A stretch of DNA of 64,000 nt from Blastococcus haudaquaticus (GTDB lineage: Bacteria; Actinomycetota; Actinomycetes; Mycobacteriales; Geodermatophilaceae), in NCBI RefSeq assembly GCF_900230285.1, contig NZ_OCNK01000003.1, positions 558,001 through 622,000 of the forward strand, written 5' to 3'. Below are positions 51,942 to 60,411 of the stretch, one piece after another. How positions within the stretch are numbered: position 1 is the first letter of the stretch; every line of letters begins with the position of its first letter. The translations under genes were made by a program, and so were the position numbers. The notes under the pieces were generated by a model. The model saw only the letters and a list, made by a program, of their open reading frames with translations, ran no database searches and was not told the origin of the DNA.

Positions 51942-52844
51942 GTGCCCTGGAGCTCCCCCCCGAAGCCGGCCGCGATCACCGTCGACCCCCACATCCGTGC
52001 GCGGGTGCTCGACCTCGCTCGGGACGACCGCGTCCGGGCCGTCCGGCTGCTCCGCGAGGAGACCGGCCTGCCCCTGCGGTTCTCGGTCGTGCTCGTCGAC
52101 TCCTGGCTCGCCGAACCGGCCCCGCCGCCGGAGCCGGCCTCGCCGTCGGAGCCGGCCCCGCCGTCGGAGCCGACCCCTGGCGCGGTCGGGGAGCGGCTGC
52201 TCGACGTCGTCCGGGTGATGGACCGGCTCCGCTCGCCGGGCGGCTGCCCGTGGGACGCCGAGCAGACGCACGCCTCGCTGCGCGGCTACCTGCTGGAGGA
52301 GGCGCACGAGGCCTACGACGCGATCGTCGACGACGACCCCGTGGCGATGCGCGAGGAACTGGGCGACGTGCTCCTCCAGGTGGTCTTCCACGCCCGCGTG
52401 GCCGCCGAGGCCGATCCGGACCGCCGCTTCGACATCGACGACGTCGCCGGTGACCTGGTCGACAAGCTCGTCCGTCGGCACCCGCACGTGTTCGGGGACG
52501 CGGGGCCGCGCGACGTGGCGCAGGTCGAGGCCGGCTGGGACGAGATCAAGAAGGCGGAGAAGCAGCGCCTCTCACCGACCGAGGGCGTCTCCCGGTCGCA
52601 GCCCGCGGCTGCGTGGGGGGCCGCCCTGGTGCGGCGGGCGGCGCGGGCGGGGCTGAGCACGCCGGAGCCGGCCGAGCTGGCCGACGCGAGTCCCGAGGCG
52701 CTGGGGGAGCGGCTGCTCGCCGTCGTCACCGCCGCCGAGCAGCGCGGCTGGGACGTCGAGGACGCCCTGCGGGAGGCCGTGCGGCGCTACGCCGGGGAGT
52801 TGGACGCCGAGGCTGCGGCGGCATCGGCGGACCGACCGGCGTAG
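51942..52844 (+). CDS. mazG: Nucleoside triphosphate pyrophosphohydrolase MazG
   Basis: This 300-residue enzyme hydrolyses non-canonical NTPs. The MazG core starts near residue 86 (RLRSPGGCPWDAEQTHASL) and has EEAHEAYDAI and EELGDVLLQVVFHARVA, with the ExxE...ExxD metal site. It is preceded by about 80 extra residues: a helix-like segment (ARDDRVRAVRLLREETGLPLRF) resembling the L7/L12 C-terminal helix, and a Pro/Glu linker of three 18-bp DNA repeats (52123-52176). GTG 51942 follows GACACT by 6 nt, indicating leaderless mRNA. Confidence 0.93.
   Translation: MPWSSPPKPAAITVDPHIRARVLDLARDDRVRAVRLLREETGLPLRFSVVLVDSWLAEPAPPPEPASPSEPAPPSEPTPGAVGERLLDVVRVMDRLRSPGGCPWDAEQTHASLRGYLLEEAHEAYDAIVDDDPVAMREELGDVLLQVVFHARVAAEADPDRRFDIDDVAGDLVDKLVRRHPHVFGDAGPRDVAQVEAGWDEIKKAEKQRLSPTEGVSRSQPAAAWGAALVRRAARAGLSTPEPAELADASPEALGERLLAVVTAAEQRGWDVEDALREAVRRYAGELDAEAAAASADRPA
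52123..52176 (+). repeat. Three 18-bp repeats in the mazG linker
   Basis: CGCCGCCGGAGCCGGCCT and two diverged copies encode PPEPAS/PSEPAP-type units in the flexible linker before the MazG core. The repeats stay in frame. Confidence 0.85.
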
Positions 52845-52929
52845 CCCCCGTTCCCCCGTCCGTCCACCGGTCAGGGGTCCGTCCACAGGGCAGCTTTTCG
52901 CTGGTCAGGACGTCGTCCCATCGGTATCA

Positions 52930-52945
52930 TCGAACACATGTTCGA
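52930..52945. promoter_or_regulatory. LexA-type SOS box over the start of the HNH endonuclease gene
   Basis: TCGAAC-ACAT-GTTCGA matches the actinobacterial/Bacillus LexA consensus (perfect 6-bp arms, 4-bp spacer). The -10 TATCAT (52925-52930) ends in the box and the ATG start codon (52938) lies inside it, so repressor binding would block a leaderless promoter directly. Confidence 0.8.
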
Positions 52946-54776
52946 ACAATTAGTTGGCGGGACAGACACGCGCCCGTCCTCGTTCGAACGCGCGCTCTCC
53001 ACGGCGTTGCTCGACCACCCCCGGCCCCTCGTGGTCGAGGTCGTCCACCCCGACCCGGCGGTGGGTTGGGAGTACGTCCCGGTCCGTGGTGGCGGCACGG
53101 GGCACCGGCCGGCCGGGCAGGACTCCGCACCGGACGATCTCGCCGACCTGAGGGATGTGCTCGACGCCGGCATCGACCACCTGCAGCGGGCCGCTGCCGC
53201 GACCCGGGCGATCGCTCGCCTGTCGGCCGTGGTCGCGACGTCGTTGGCCGAGTTCGCCCGGTGCCGGCCGTCGGAGTCGTTCGACCGGCAGCCGGGGGAG
53301 CAGGGGGCCATGTCGGCCGCGACCCGGAACGCTCGACCCGCTGCGCTGTCCGAGGTGAGCGAGTGGGCGGTCGACGAGGTGGCTCCGTCGCTCCGCGTGA
53401 CCTCGACAGCGGCTGGGGTCCAGCTCGCGGAATCGGTCGTGCTGGTCGACCGACTGCCCGGAACGCTCGCCCTGCTGGCGCGTGGGGAGCTGACCCCCGC
53501 GCATGCGCGGCAGATGGTGAACGTGGTCGGTCCGGTGGAGGACGACGGGCTCCGCGCCGACATCGAGGCGCACGTGCTCGGCCTGCTCGACCGCAAGACG
53601 CCCCCTCAGCTGGGCGACTGCGCCCGGCGCATCGTGCTCCGCAAGGACGCCGACGCCGCGGCCCGCAAGCTCGTGACGGCCGTCCGTGAGCGCGGCGTGC
53701 GGCTGCACGACCGCCGCGACGGGACCGCCACGGTGTCCCTCGACCTCCCGCTGCCGTCCGCCGCGGCGATCTACCGGGCGCTGGAGACGTACGCGGAGGA
53801 TGCGCGGGCCGACGGCGACGAGCGCACCAAGCAGCAGCGCATGGCCGACTGCGTGCAGGACCTGATCCTGCGGCCCGGGGAGAACGGCATGCCGCCGGTC
53901 ACCGTGGCCCTGACCCTGGTCGCAACTCTCGAGACGATGCTCGGCGGTGCGGAGCCCGGTCAGGTCGAGGGGATGCTGGTTCCGGCCGAGATGGTGCGCG
54001 AGCTGGGCTACACGTTCGGGCTGATGCCCCGCCCGGCTCCGGACGTCGCGGGTCTGTCCGATGGCGGTGATGGTGACGGGGCGCCGGCGGGGCCGGAGTG
54101 CGAGACATCCAGCGATCCCGACCCAGCACCACCTCCGCGCTCCGGACCCGCGCCGGCGCCCGCTCCCGTGCAGGACCGGGCGCTCGACGAGTGGCTGGCG
54201 CTCGCGCGGGCGCGGAACGAAGCCGCGGTCCAGGAAGGGCTTGCCGGGGCGGAGCAGGCGATCCTCGACGGCACCTGGGTGGATGGCGAGCTGCGTGCCC
54301 TACTCGACGTGGGCGCGCTGATCGGTGTCCGCGATCTCGCCGGGACGGGACTCGCGCATCGGCCGCGCATCGCCGTCGTCGACAGGTTGCGGGGCAGCCT
54401 GATCGCGCTGACCGACGCCGCGGGGATCCGCCGCGGTGCGGGCCTCGGTCCGCCACCGGCCACCGACGGCTACACGCCGGGAGCCGAGCTGGAGCGATTC
54501 GTCCGGATGCGCGACCGGCGGTGCCGGTTCCCGGGCTGCCGCGCCCGCGCTCGTTCGTGCGACCTGGACCACCGGCGGGAGTGGCCCGACGGCCCGACCG
54601 CGCACGACAACCTCTGGTGCCTCTGCGAGCACCACCATCGGCTGAAGCACCAGGCCCCGGGCTGGCGCTTCGAGGAAGCCGACGACGGCGGTTTGGCGAT
54701 CACCACGCCCAGCGGCGAGGTGCTGGTCAGCCACCCACCACGATTCGGCACCGACCTCGACATCCCGCCCTTCTAG
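52938..54776 (+). CDS. DUF222/HNH endonuclease (REP13E12 family)
   Basis: This 612-residue protein has the long DUF222 helical region (about 50-330), a variable Pro/Ser/Asp-rich middle (about 365-410), and a C-terminal HNH nuclease domain. The HNH domain reads CRFPGC.. .CDLDHRREWPDGPTAHDNLWCLCEHHHRLKH and includes a zinc site (two CxxC pairs) and the catalytic His. The family is multicopy in Actinobacteria (13E12 repeats of mycobacteria), where several copies have SOS boxes. The start ATG 52938 is 7 nt after TATCAT within the SOS box. It stands at the left edge of the small-gene/palindrome array. Confidence 0.92.
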   Translation: MFEQLVGGTDTRPSSFERALSTALLDHPRPLVVEVVHPDPAVGWEYVPVRGGGTGHRPAGQDSAPDDLADLRDVLDAGIDHLQRAAAATRAIARLSAVVATSLAEFARCRPSESFDRQPGEQGAMSAATRNARPAALSEVSEWAVDEVAPSLRVTSTAAGVQLAESVVLVDRLPGTLALLARGELTPAHARQMVNVVGPVEDDGLRADIEAHVLGLLDRKTPPQLGDCARRIVLRKDADAAARKLVTAVRERGVRLHDRRDGTATVSLDLPLPSAAAIYRALETYAEDARADGDERTKQQRMADCVQDLILRPGENGMPPVTVALTLVATLETMLGGAEPGQVEGMLVPAEMVRELGYTFGLMPRPAPDVAGLSDGGDGDGAPAGPECETSSDPDPAPPPRSGPAPAPAPVQDRALDEWLALARARNEAAVQEGLAGAEQAILDGTWVDGELRALLDVGALIGVRDLAGTGLAHRPRIAVVDRLRGSLIALTDAAGIRRGAGLGPPPATDGYTPGAELERFVRMRDRRCRFPGCRARARSCDLDHRREWPDGPTAHDNLWCLCEHHHRLKHQAPGWRFEEADDGGLAITTPSGEVLVSHPPRFGTDLDIPPF

Positions 54777-54830
54777 CTCCGACCGGCATCCCGCCGGCGG
54801 CCGAAGCGCAGGCTGCTGTCCGCCGGCAGG

Positions 54831-54857
54831 TGTCTCTGAGCGGCCCACTCAGGGACA
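54831..54857 (+). repeat. Array palindrome a
   Basis: TGTCTCTGAG-CGGCCCA-CTCAGGGACA: 10-bp arms with one mismatch, 7-nt centre. It lies 4 bp from the 3' end of the Imm26-like gene and 54 bp after the HNH gene stop. This copy defines the plus orientation. Confidence 0.85.
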
Positions 54858-54861
54858 GTCT

Positions 54862-55335
54862 CTAGAACCCGCGCCAGTCACCCTGGAGGGGTGCCGGACG
54901 TTCCGTTGCCGGGCTCGGATGGTTAGGGAAGTGCCGCCCGAAGTGGGCGTGTGCTTGCCCTTCGAGTCCATCCCCACCGAGGGTCACGCTGCCTACCTCT
55001 GTGGCTGTCCAGGCCGCCCCTACTGCCTGCCAGTAGTCGTCGTCCTCTAGCTCAAGGTTGCCCAGGATGGGCTGACCTGTTTCGGCAATCGACAACCTCA
55101 CGTGTCCAGCGCCGAAGTGGACCACCTTGCGTCCATGAAGGCTCTCGCCGGTCGGGACTGTCGGTTCGCACCAGTCCATAAGTCCCATGATCACGAAGGT
55201 GCGACCCGGTAGGAGGCAGAGGACCCGGCCGCAGGCGTACCAGCCGCCACGGCGTAAGGGGATAGCCCAGAAGTCGCCGGCTCTGATGTGGGTGGTCGAC
55301 TTCGGGATGAACGGATAGCCGGGATGCTTCGGCAC
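54862..55335 (-). CDS. Imm26-like immunity protein (array gene 1)
   Basis: The predicted 157-residue soluble protein begins VPKHPGYPFIPKSTTHIRAGDFWAIPLRRGGWYACGRVL. This GD-F-IPL-...-GRV pattern resembles the Imm26 immunity family of polymorphic toxin systems. GTG 55335 is 6 nt after a minus-strand GATACT hexamer, so it has its own leaderless promoter; a longer frame upstream crosses palindrome b. Its 3' end abuts palindrome a. No cognate toxin is present. The immunity role is inferred from weak similarity only. Confidence 0.6.
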   Translation of the reverse strand: MPKHPGYPFIPKSTTHIRAGDFWAIPLRRGGWYACGRVLCLLPGRTFVIMGLMDWCEPTVPTGESLHGRKVVHFGAGHVRLSIAETGQPILGNLELEDDDYWQAVGAAWTATEVGSVTLGGDGLEGQAHAHFGRHFPNHPSPATERPAPLQGDWRGF

Positions 55336-55360
55336 GGTTGGAGTATCGGCTCGTCGGAGC

Positions 55361-55388
55361 TGTCCCTGAAGCCGCCCTTTGTCCCCAG
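55361..55388 (-). repeat. Array palindrome b
   Basis: TGTCCCTGAAGCCGCCC... is a minus-orientation, diverged copy between divergent array genes 1 and 2. Arms are imperfect. Confidence 0.6.
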
Positions 55389-55462
55389 AGCGGTCCGGGA
55401 CCCTTCGCCACAACGTAGGGCGGCTGACCAGCCCGCTTCGATGCTGGCGTTAACCTCCGGCG

Positions 55463-55882
55463 GTGGAACGGAACCTGGCGCGACTCTCGGTCGCCGCTGA
55501 CCGCGTTCAGGCAGACCTTCGCCAGACCACATCCCAGCCGTGGACCTGCTCGGTCGACTCGGACTACGTCCTCTCGGTCACGAATGGCGTGGTCACTGAA
55601 CGCCTGCAGCTGGAGTCCGAAGTCGAGGATGAGGACTGGTTCGCGCCGGCCGAGGCGTCCACGGACGAACTAGGCGCTGGACTCGACGCTGACGCAGACG
55701 AACTCCTAGCGACCGAGGTGGTTGAAGCACTCAGGGGCCTCGGCGTCACTTGGCCGATCTGCGCTCAACATCGCCGCGTCATGGGAGCGTGCGGTGGCTG
55801 GTGGTACTGCGAAGGCGAGCCGTACCACGACGTCGCCGAGGTCGGTTCTCTGCCGGGCCAGCAGGTGGCGTCCTCGACCTGA
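55463..55882 (+). CDS. Small protein with C/H cluster (array gene 2)
   Basis: This 139-residue protein has an acidic N-terminal two-thirds. Its C-terminal cluster is WPICAQHRRVMGACGGWWYCEG..HDVAEVGSL, in which two Cys/His pairs could bind zinc. I do not recognise a named family. GTG 55463 is 6 nt after TAACCT (55451-55456), a clear -10; no Shine-Dalgarno. Palindrome c starts 24 bp past its stop. Base composition is visibly lower in GC than the backbone genes. Confidence 0.6.
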   Translation: MERNLARLSVAADRVQADLRQTTSQPWTCSVDSDYVLSVTNGVVTERLQLESEVEDEDWFAPAEASTDELGAGLDADADELLATEVVEALRGLGVTWPICAQHRRVMGACGGWWYCEGEPYHDVAEVGSLPGQQVASST

Positions 55883-55905
55883 GGATCTTCCGTCGAGGCG
55901 CCCAG

Positions 55906-55932
55906 CGTCCTCAAGCGGCCCACTCGGTGACA
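55906..55932 (+). repeat. Array palindrome c
   Basis: A plus-orientation copy matching palindrome a at about 20 of 27 positions (core AAGCGGCCCACTC), 24 bp after array gene 2. Confidence 0.7.
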
Positions 55933-56017
55933 CCGGCGCGCTCTGGGCGTTTCAGCCGGGTACCGCTCCCGAGGCCCTCGACCCAGGCCCCGTTGCCCGT
56001 GCGCGAGAGTGCTCGCC

Positions 56018-56659
56018 ATGGAGACGTTCACTGCCGCGATGCAGGCGGCGCTCAGCGAAGGCGGCGTCCTCCGTGAGGGCGCCATGTGGCGGCTCGACCG
56101 AACGGTGCTGCCCCTTGTGATTTATGAGGACAAGAACCCGCATGGCCCCTACTTCGGTGTCGGCATACACGTCGGGGGGCCAGGGAAGCGACTCGCCCGG
56201 GAGGACGGTGGTGTGGTGACCGTTAGCCAGTGCACATCGGCAGGTGGTCGGGACTTCTTCTACGACTTCAGCAAGCCAGACGCTCAACATCTCTGCGAGC
56301 AAGACTTCTTTGCCGCCACGTTGCCGCTCATCGGGCTCGCTGATCCGACGCAGCTTGGCCAGGCCCTGCTACGCGGCGACTATCTGACCGTGCATTACGG
56401 GAGTCGCCCATGGGGAGGCGTCTTCGCAGCTCTGGCGATTGGTGACGCCTACGGCCTGGAGTCCCTCATGCCCGAGATTGCCCAGCGACTGCACGACGTC
56501 ACACGGGATCCCGCTGCCTACGAGGAGATCCACACCGTGGCGCGAGACTGGCCGGACCGCGTTCCTGGGCTTGGAAGCATGATCGCGACAATCCCACCGC
56601 CGCCGTCTCAGCCGCCTCGGGCCCGAGGGTGGTCCGATCGGCTGCGGCGCCAGCGCTGA
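56018..56659 (+). CDS. Hypothetical protein (array gene 3)
   Basis: This 213-residue soluble protein (start ATG 56018; GTG 56009 would add three residues) has no signal peptide or membrane helix. It contains an apparent alpha/beta N-terminal half (MWRLDRTVLPLVIYEDKNPHGPYFGVGIHVG) and a Pro/Arg-rich tail. No known domain is recognised. The -10-like GAGAGT before it is weak. Palindrome d lies 27 bp past its stop. Its context makes an immunity or defence role possible; nothing in the sequence proves one. Confidence 0.6.
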   Translation: METFTAAMQAALSEGGVLREGAMWRLDRTVLPLVIYEDKNPHGPYFGVGIHVGGPGKRLAREDGGVVTVSQCTSAGGRDFFYDFSKPDAQHLCEQDFFAATLPLIGLADPTQLGQALLRGDYLTVHYGSRPWGGVFAALAIGDAYGLESLMPEIAQRLHDVTRDPAAYEEIHTVARDWPDRVPGLGSMIATIPPPPSQPPRARGWSDRLRRQR

Positions 56660-56686
56660 CACCAGATCCGACATGACCCGCAGCGG

Positions 56687-56712
56687 TGTCCCAAAGGCCG
56701 CCCTGTGGCACA
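56687..56712 (-). repeat. Array palindrome d
   Basis: A minus-orientation copy (TGTCCCAAAGGCCGCCC...GGCACA) with imperfect arms, 27 bp after array gene 3. Confidence 0.7.
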
Positions 56713-56722
56713 GCCGGCGTCA

Positions 56723-56748
56723 CGTCCCTGAACGCCCACTATGAGACA
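56723..56748 (+). repeat. Array palindrome e
   Basis: A plus-orientation copy (GTCCCTGAACGCCCACT...GAGACA) 10 bp after palindrome d. It faces the 3' end of array gene 4. Confidence 0.7.
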
Positions 56749-56783
56749 CCGCAGTGAGCTCGTAGGCGACGGATCGGACGGCC

Positions 56784-57131
56784 TCAGTGATGCCAGGTGA
56801 GGACCAGCAGGGCTTGTCCGTCCAGTGACTCCCAGCACCCGACAGTGACCACGGCGCCGCGATGAGGCGGATGGGGAGTCTCGCTGGTGACGTCGGCTCG
56901 GGCGTCCGCCCACGCGCCTCGTGCGTCTTCTCCGTCGTGCCAGACGACCCGGGTCATCTCCGGGAGCCCACCGGGCCAGTAGGTGACGACGGAACAGCCC
57001 GACGCCACCAGTGAGTCGGCATCCCTGCGCTTCATTCGAGTCGTCCGCCGGCCGTAGACGGTGCCTGTAGGTGCGACCAGCTCGCCTTCTTCGACGGCTT
57101 TCCACTCCTCACCAGAGAGGTCCTGCTTCAC
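56784..57131 (-). CDS. Small hypothetical protein (array gene 4)
   Basis: This 115-residue soluble protein starts at GTG 57131, 7 nt after a minus-strand TACCGT hexamer. Visible features are a basic patch (YGRRTTRMKRRDAD) and Trp-containing strands (VTYWPGG, VVWHDGEDARGAW). No family is recognised. The longer frame that crosses palindrome f is rejected. Palindrome e lies 35 bp beyond its stop. Confidence 0.55.
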   Translation of the reverse strand: MKQDLSGEEWKAVEEGELVAPTGTVYGRRTTRMKRRDADSLVASGCSVVTYWPGGLPEMTRVVWHDGEDARGAWADARADVTSETPHPPHRGAVVTVGCWESLDGQALLVLTWHH

Positions 57132-57164
57132 GGGCGGGACGGTAGCGCTCTTCCGTGTGCCGAC

Positions 57165-57190
57165 TGTCCTGAGCGGCCCATTGAGGGACA
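57165..57190 (+). repeat. Array palindrome f
   Basis: TGTCC-TGAGCGGCCCATTGAGGGACA: a nearly perfect inverted repeat, the best match to palindrome a. Confidence 0.85.
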
Positions 57191-57202
57191 CGTGGATGGT
57201 GG

Positions 57203-57242
57203 CCGGGGTAGGCGTTGGGTGGTTGTGGCACGCCTACCCCGG
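57203..57242. other. 13-bp-arm hairpin in a gene-less array segment
   Basis: CCGGGGTAGGCGT and its perfect complement ACGCCTACCCCGG surround a 14-nt loop between palindromes f and g. The ~280 bp between gene 4 and gene 5 have no convincing gene, so this may be a small structured RNA or a decayed cassette. Confidence 0.5.
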
Positions 57243-57412
57243 TTGCCTGCACGGGCCCGACTCGGACGGGCTGCTCCCCTCCACAACGGACGCATGAGCC
57301 AGGCGGGGCAACCCATGCGCCGAGGCCGCGGCCAAGGCCGACGGCCACCGACTCCGCCAGCATCTTCGATGCTGACAGGTCGGAGGGGCCAGCCGCGTCA
57401 TCAATCGGTGTG

Positions 57413-57439
57413 TGTCCTAGCGACCCACTGCTGTAGACG
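57413..57439 (+). repeat. Array palindrome g
   Basis: A diverged plus-orientation copy (TGTCC-TAGCGACCCACTG...GACG), 33 bp before array gene 5. Confidence 0.55.
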
Positions 57440-57471
57440 TCCGCTGTCATGCCGGCCGCCATACTCGGGGC

Positions 57472-57825
57472 GTGGACGAGGCGGACGCTCGACGGCGTAT
57501 CGAGCTATTGGAGGAGTCGTTGGCCGAACTCCTCCAGTGGGTCAGAGAGCAGGATGTCTACGACGACCAGTTCGACGAGCAGACCGCTTGGGCCCCACGG
57601 CTTGAGCCGTTGGTGCGCTCAGACGGCCTCGCGCCTCTCGCACCTCTGTACGAGGACCAGTTCGTCCGAGTGGCCGACCTCCAGCGGGAGTTGGAGAAGG
57701 TCTCGCAAATGGTGGTGCGAGCGGAGGGCTTGCTCGGCGGAGGCAAATTCGAGGCCGCGCTCGGACGTGCGGGATCGCGTCACCGGCTTGCCCAAGGGCG
57801 CTCGGTGCAGTCCTCAGACGGCTGA
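57472..57825 (+). CDS. Small acidic coiled-coil-like protein (array gene 5)
   Basis: This 117-residue protein is rich in Glu, Leu and Gln. Two heptad-like helical stretches are visible (about 1-30, RRRIELLEESLAELLQWVREQ; about 63-88, FVRVADLQRELEKVSQMVVRAE). No known domain. GTG 57472 is 6 nt after CATACT, a -10-like hexamer. Palindrome h starts 7 bp after its stop, the last of the array before eno. Confidence 0.55.
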   Translation: MDEADARRRIELLEESLAELLQWVREQDVYDDQFDEQTAWAPRLEPLVRSDGLAPLAPLYEDQFVRVADLQRELEKVSQMVVRAEGLLGGGKFEAALGRAGSRHRLAQGRSVQSSDG

Positions 57826-57831
57826 GCCGTC

Positions 57832-57859
57832 TGTCCCATAGGCCGCCTTCAGGGGCACA
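57832..57859 (-). repeat. Array palindrome h
   Basis: A minus-orientation copy (TGTCCCATAGGCCGCCTTCA...GGCACA) directly after array gene 5. It marks the right edge of the array, about 150 bp before eno. Confidence 0.7.
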
Positions 57860-57998
57860 GCCGATAGTCGCGCTTCAGGACGCCTGGTGGAGCCATCGGG
57901 TGGATCCGGCCGGCCAAGACCGTCCTGCCTGGCCTCCATGCGGCCGTCTGGAGACGGTCGGCGGCGCGCGGCTGTCGGGCGGGACCGGACAGGCTGGT

Positions 57999-59288
<1,290 letters not shown>

Positions 59289-59326
59289 GCACGACCCGAT
59301 GACCACCCCCTGATGAGCAGCACCCG

Positions 59327-59911
59327 ATGAGCAACGTGCGCGGCCGGCGGAGCGGTGGGGACGCCCAGCGCTCCGGTGGCCGCGTGTCGCGCAGCACCGG
59401 CCGGGCTCCCCGCGTGCACTCGACGCGACCGGTGGCGGCGAACCTCCGCAGCAGTGCCACCAGCCGGCCCGGAGCCCGCCGCTCGCTGCGCCGCGCCGTC
59501 CGCCCGACGGCGACGACGCCACGCCGGCGTCCGCTGGTCACCGGCCCCGCCGTGCTCCTCGGGGCCCTGGTGCTCCTGCTCGCGCTGACCCTCGCCGGCC
59601 CCATCCGGCAGTACCTGGCCGGCCAGGCCGAGCTCGAGCAGCTGGCCGCCGAGGGGCGCGCGCTGGACGAGCGGGCGGCCGACCTGCGCCGGCAGCTCGA
59701 GCGGCAGTCCGACCCGGCCTACGCGGAGCGGCAGGCGCGCGAGCGGCTCACCTACGTGCTGCCGGGCGACCGGCTGGTCGTCGTCGTGGACGGCGAAGCG
59801 GTGGAGGGGGACGCCGGCACGCTGGCCTCCACCGCCCGCGACGAGCAGCTGCCCTGGCACGAGGGGCTGATGCGGTCCCTCGCCGATGCAGACGGCGGCC
59901 CCGCGCAGTGA
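59327..59911 (+). CDS. ftsB: Septum formation initiator FtsB/DivIC family protein
   Basis: This 194-residue bitopic protein has a long basic, disordered N-terminal cytoplasmic region (about 1-70, Arg/Ser-rich), one transmembrane helix (about 71-92: GPAVLLGALVLLLALTLAG), and a periplasmic-side coiled coil (AELEQLAAEGRALDERAADLRRQLERQ) with LTYVLPGDRL. FtsB links FtsL and FtsQ in the divisome. The stop overlaps the DUF501 gene start (GTGA). Confidence 0.88.
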   Translation: MSNVRGRRSGGDAQRSGGRVSRSTGRAPRVHSTRPVAANLRSSATSRPGARRSLRRAVRPTATTPRRRPLVTGPAVLLGALVLLLALTLAGPIRQYLAGQAELEQLAAEGRALDERAADLRRQLERQSDPAYAERQARERLTYVLPGDRLVVVVDGEAVEGDAGTLASTARDEQLPWHEGLMRSLADADGGPAQ

Positions 59912-60411
59912 CCGATCCCGTCACCGACGCCGAGCGCGAGATCATCGCCCGGCAGCTCGGCCGGCCGCCGCGCGCCCTCGTCGCGGTCGCCCACCGCTGC
60001 CCGTGCGGGCAGCCCGACGTCGTGGAGACCTCCCCGCGCCTGGAGGACGGCACCCCGTTCCCGACGCTGTACTACCTCACCTGCCCGCGGGCGACGGCGG
60101 CCGCCAGCCGGCTGGAGTCGGCCGGCCGCATGCGCGAGTGGCAGGACGAGCTCGGCACGGACCCGGAGCTGGCCGCCGGCTACCAGCGGGCCCACGAGGC
60201 CTACCTGGCGACCCGCGACGCCCGCGACGTGCTGCCCACCCGCATGACGGCCGGCGGCATGCCGGACCGGGTCAAGTGCCTGCACGCGCTCGCCGGTCAC
60301 GCCCTCGCGGCAGGTCCCGGGGTCAACCCGATCGGCGACCGCGCGGTCGAGGAGATGGGGGAGTGGTGGGCGGCCGGACCGTGCGCCCGCCCGGCCGGGG
60401 AGGGCACGTGA
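59908..60411 (+). CDS. DUF501 domain protein
   Basis: This 167-residue protein of the DUF501 family has CPCGQPDVVETSPRLEDGTPFPTLYYLTCP at about 31-60, where four Cys/Pro positions could bind metal, and an ending GGMPDRVKCLHALAGHALAAGPGVNPIGDRAVEEM. Function is unknown. It is always found between ftsB and ppx in Actinobacteria as far as I recall. It is translationally coupled at both ends by GTGA overlaps. Confidence 0.92.
   Translation: MTDPVTDAEREIIARQLGRPPRALVAVAHRCPCGQPDVVETSPRLEDGTPFPTLYYLTCPRATAAASRLESAGRMREWQDELGTDPELAAGYQRAHEAYLATRDARDVLPTRMTAGGMPDRVKCLHALAGHALAAGPGVNPIGDRAVEEMGEWWAAGPCARPAGEGT

Noticed and set aside
57109-57462. 117-codon minus-strand open frame between array palindromes f and g
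   Set aside because: It reads through palindromes f and g and past the start of array gene 4; it has no -10 or ribosome binding site and atypical composition.
54831-57859. True integron attC array
   Set aside because: The elements lack the R''/R' core sites (RYYYAAC/GTTRRRY), orientation varies, and no tyrosine recombinase is in the window. Only an analogy is claimed.
54831-57859. CRISPR array
   Set aside because: Repeats are palindromic, diverged and spaced by whole genes; there is no regular 30-40 bp spacing and no cas gene.
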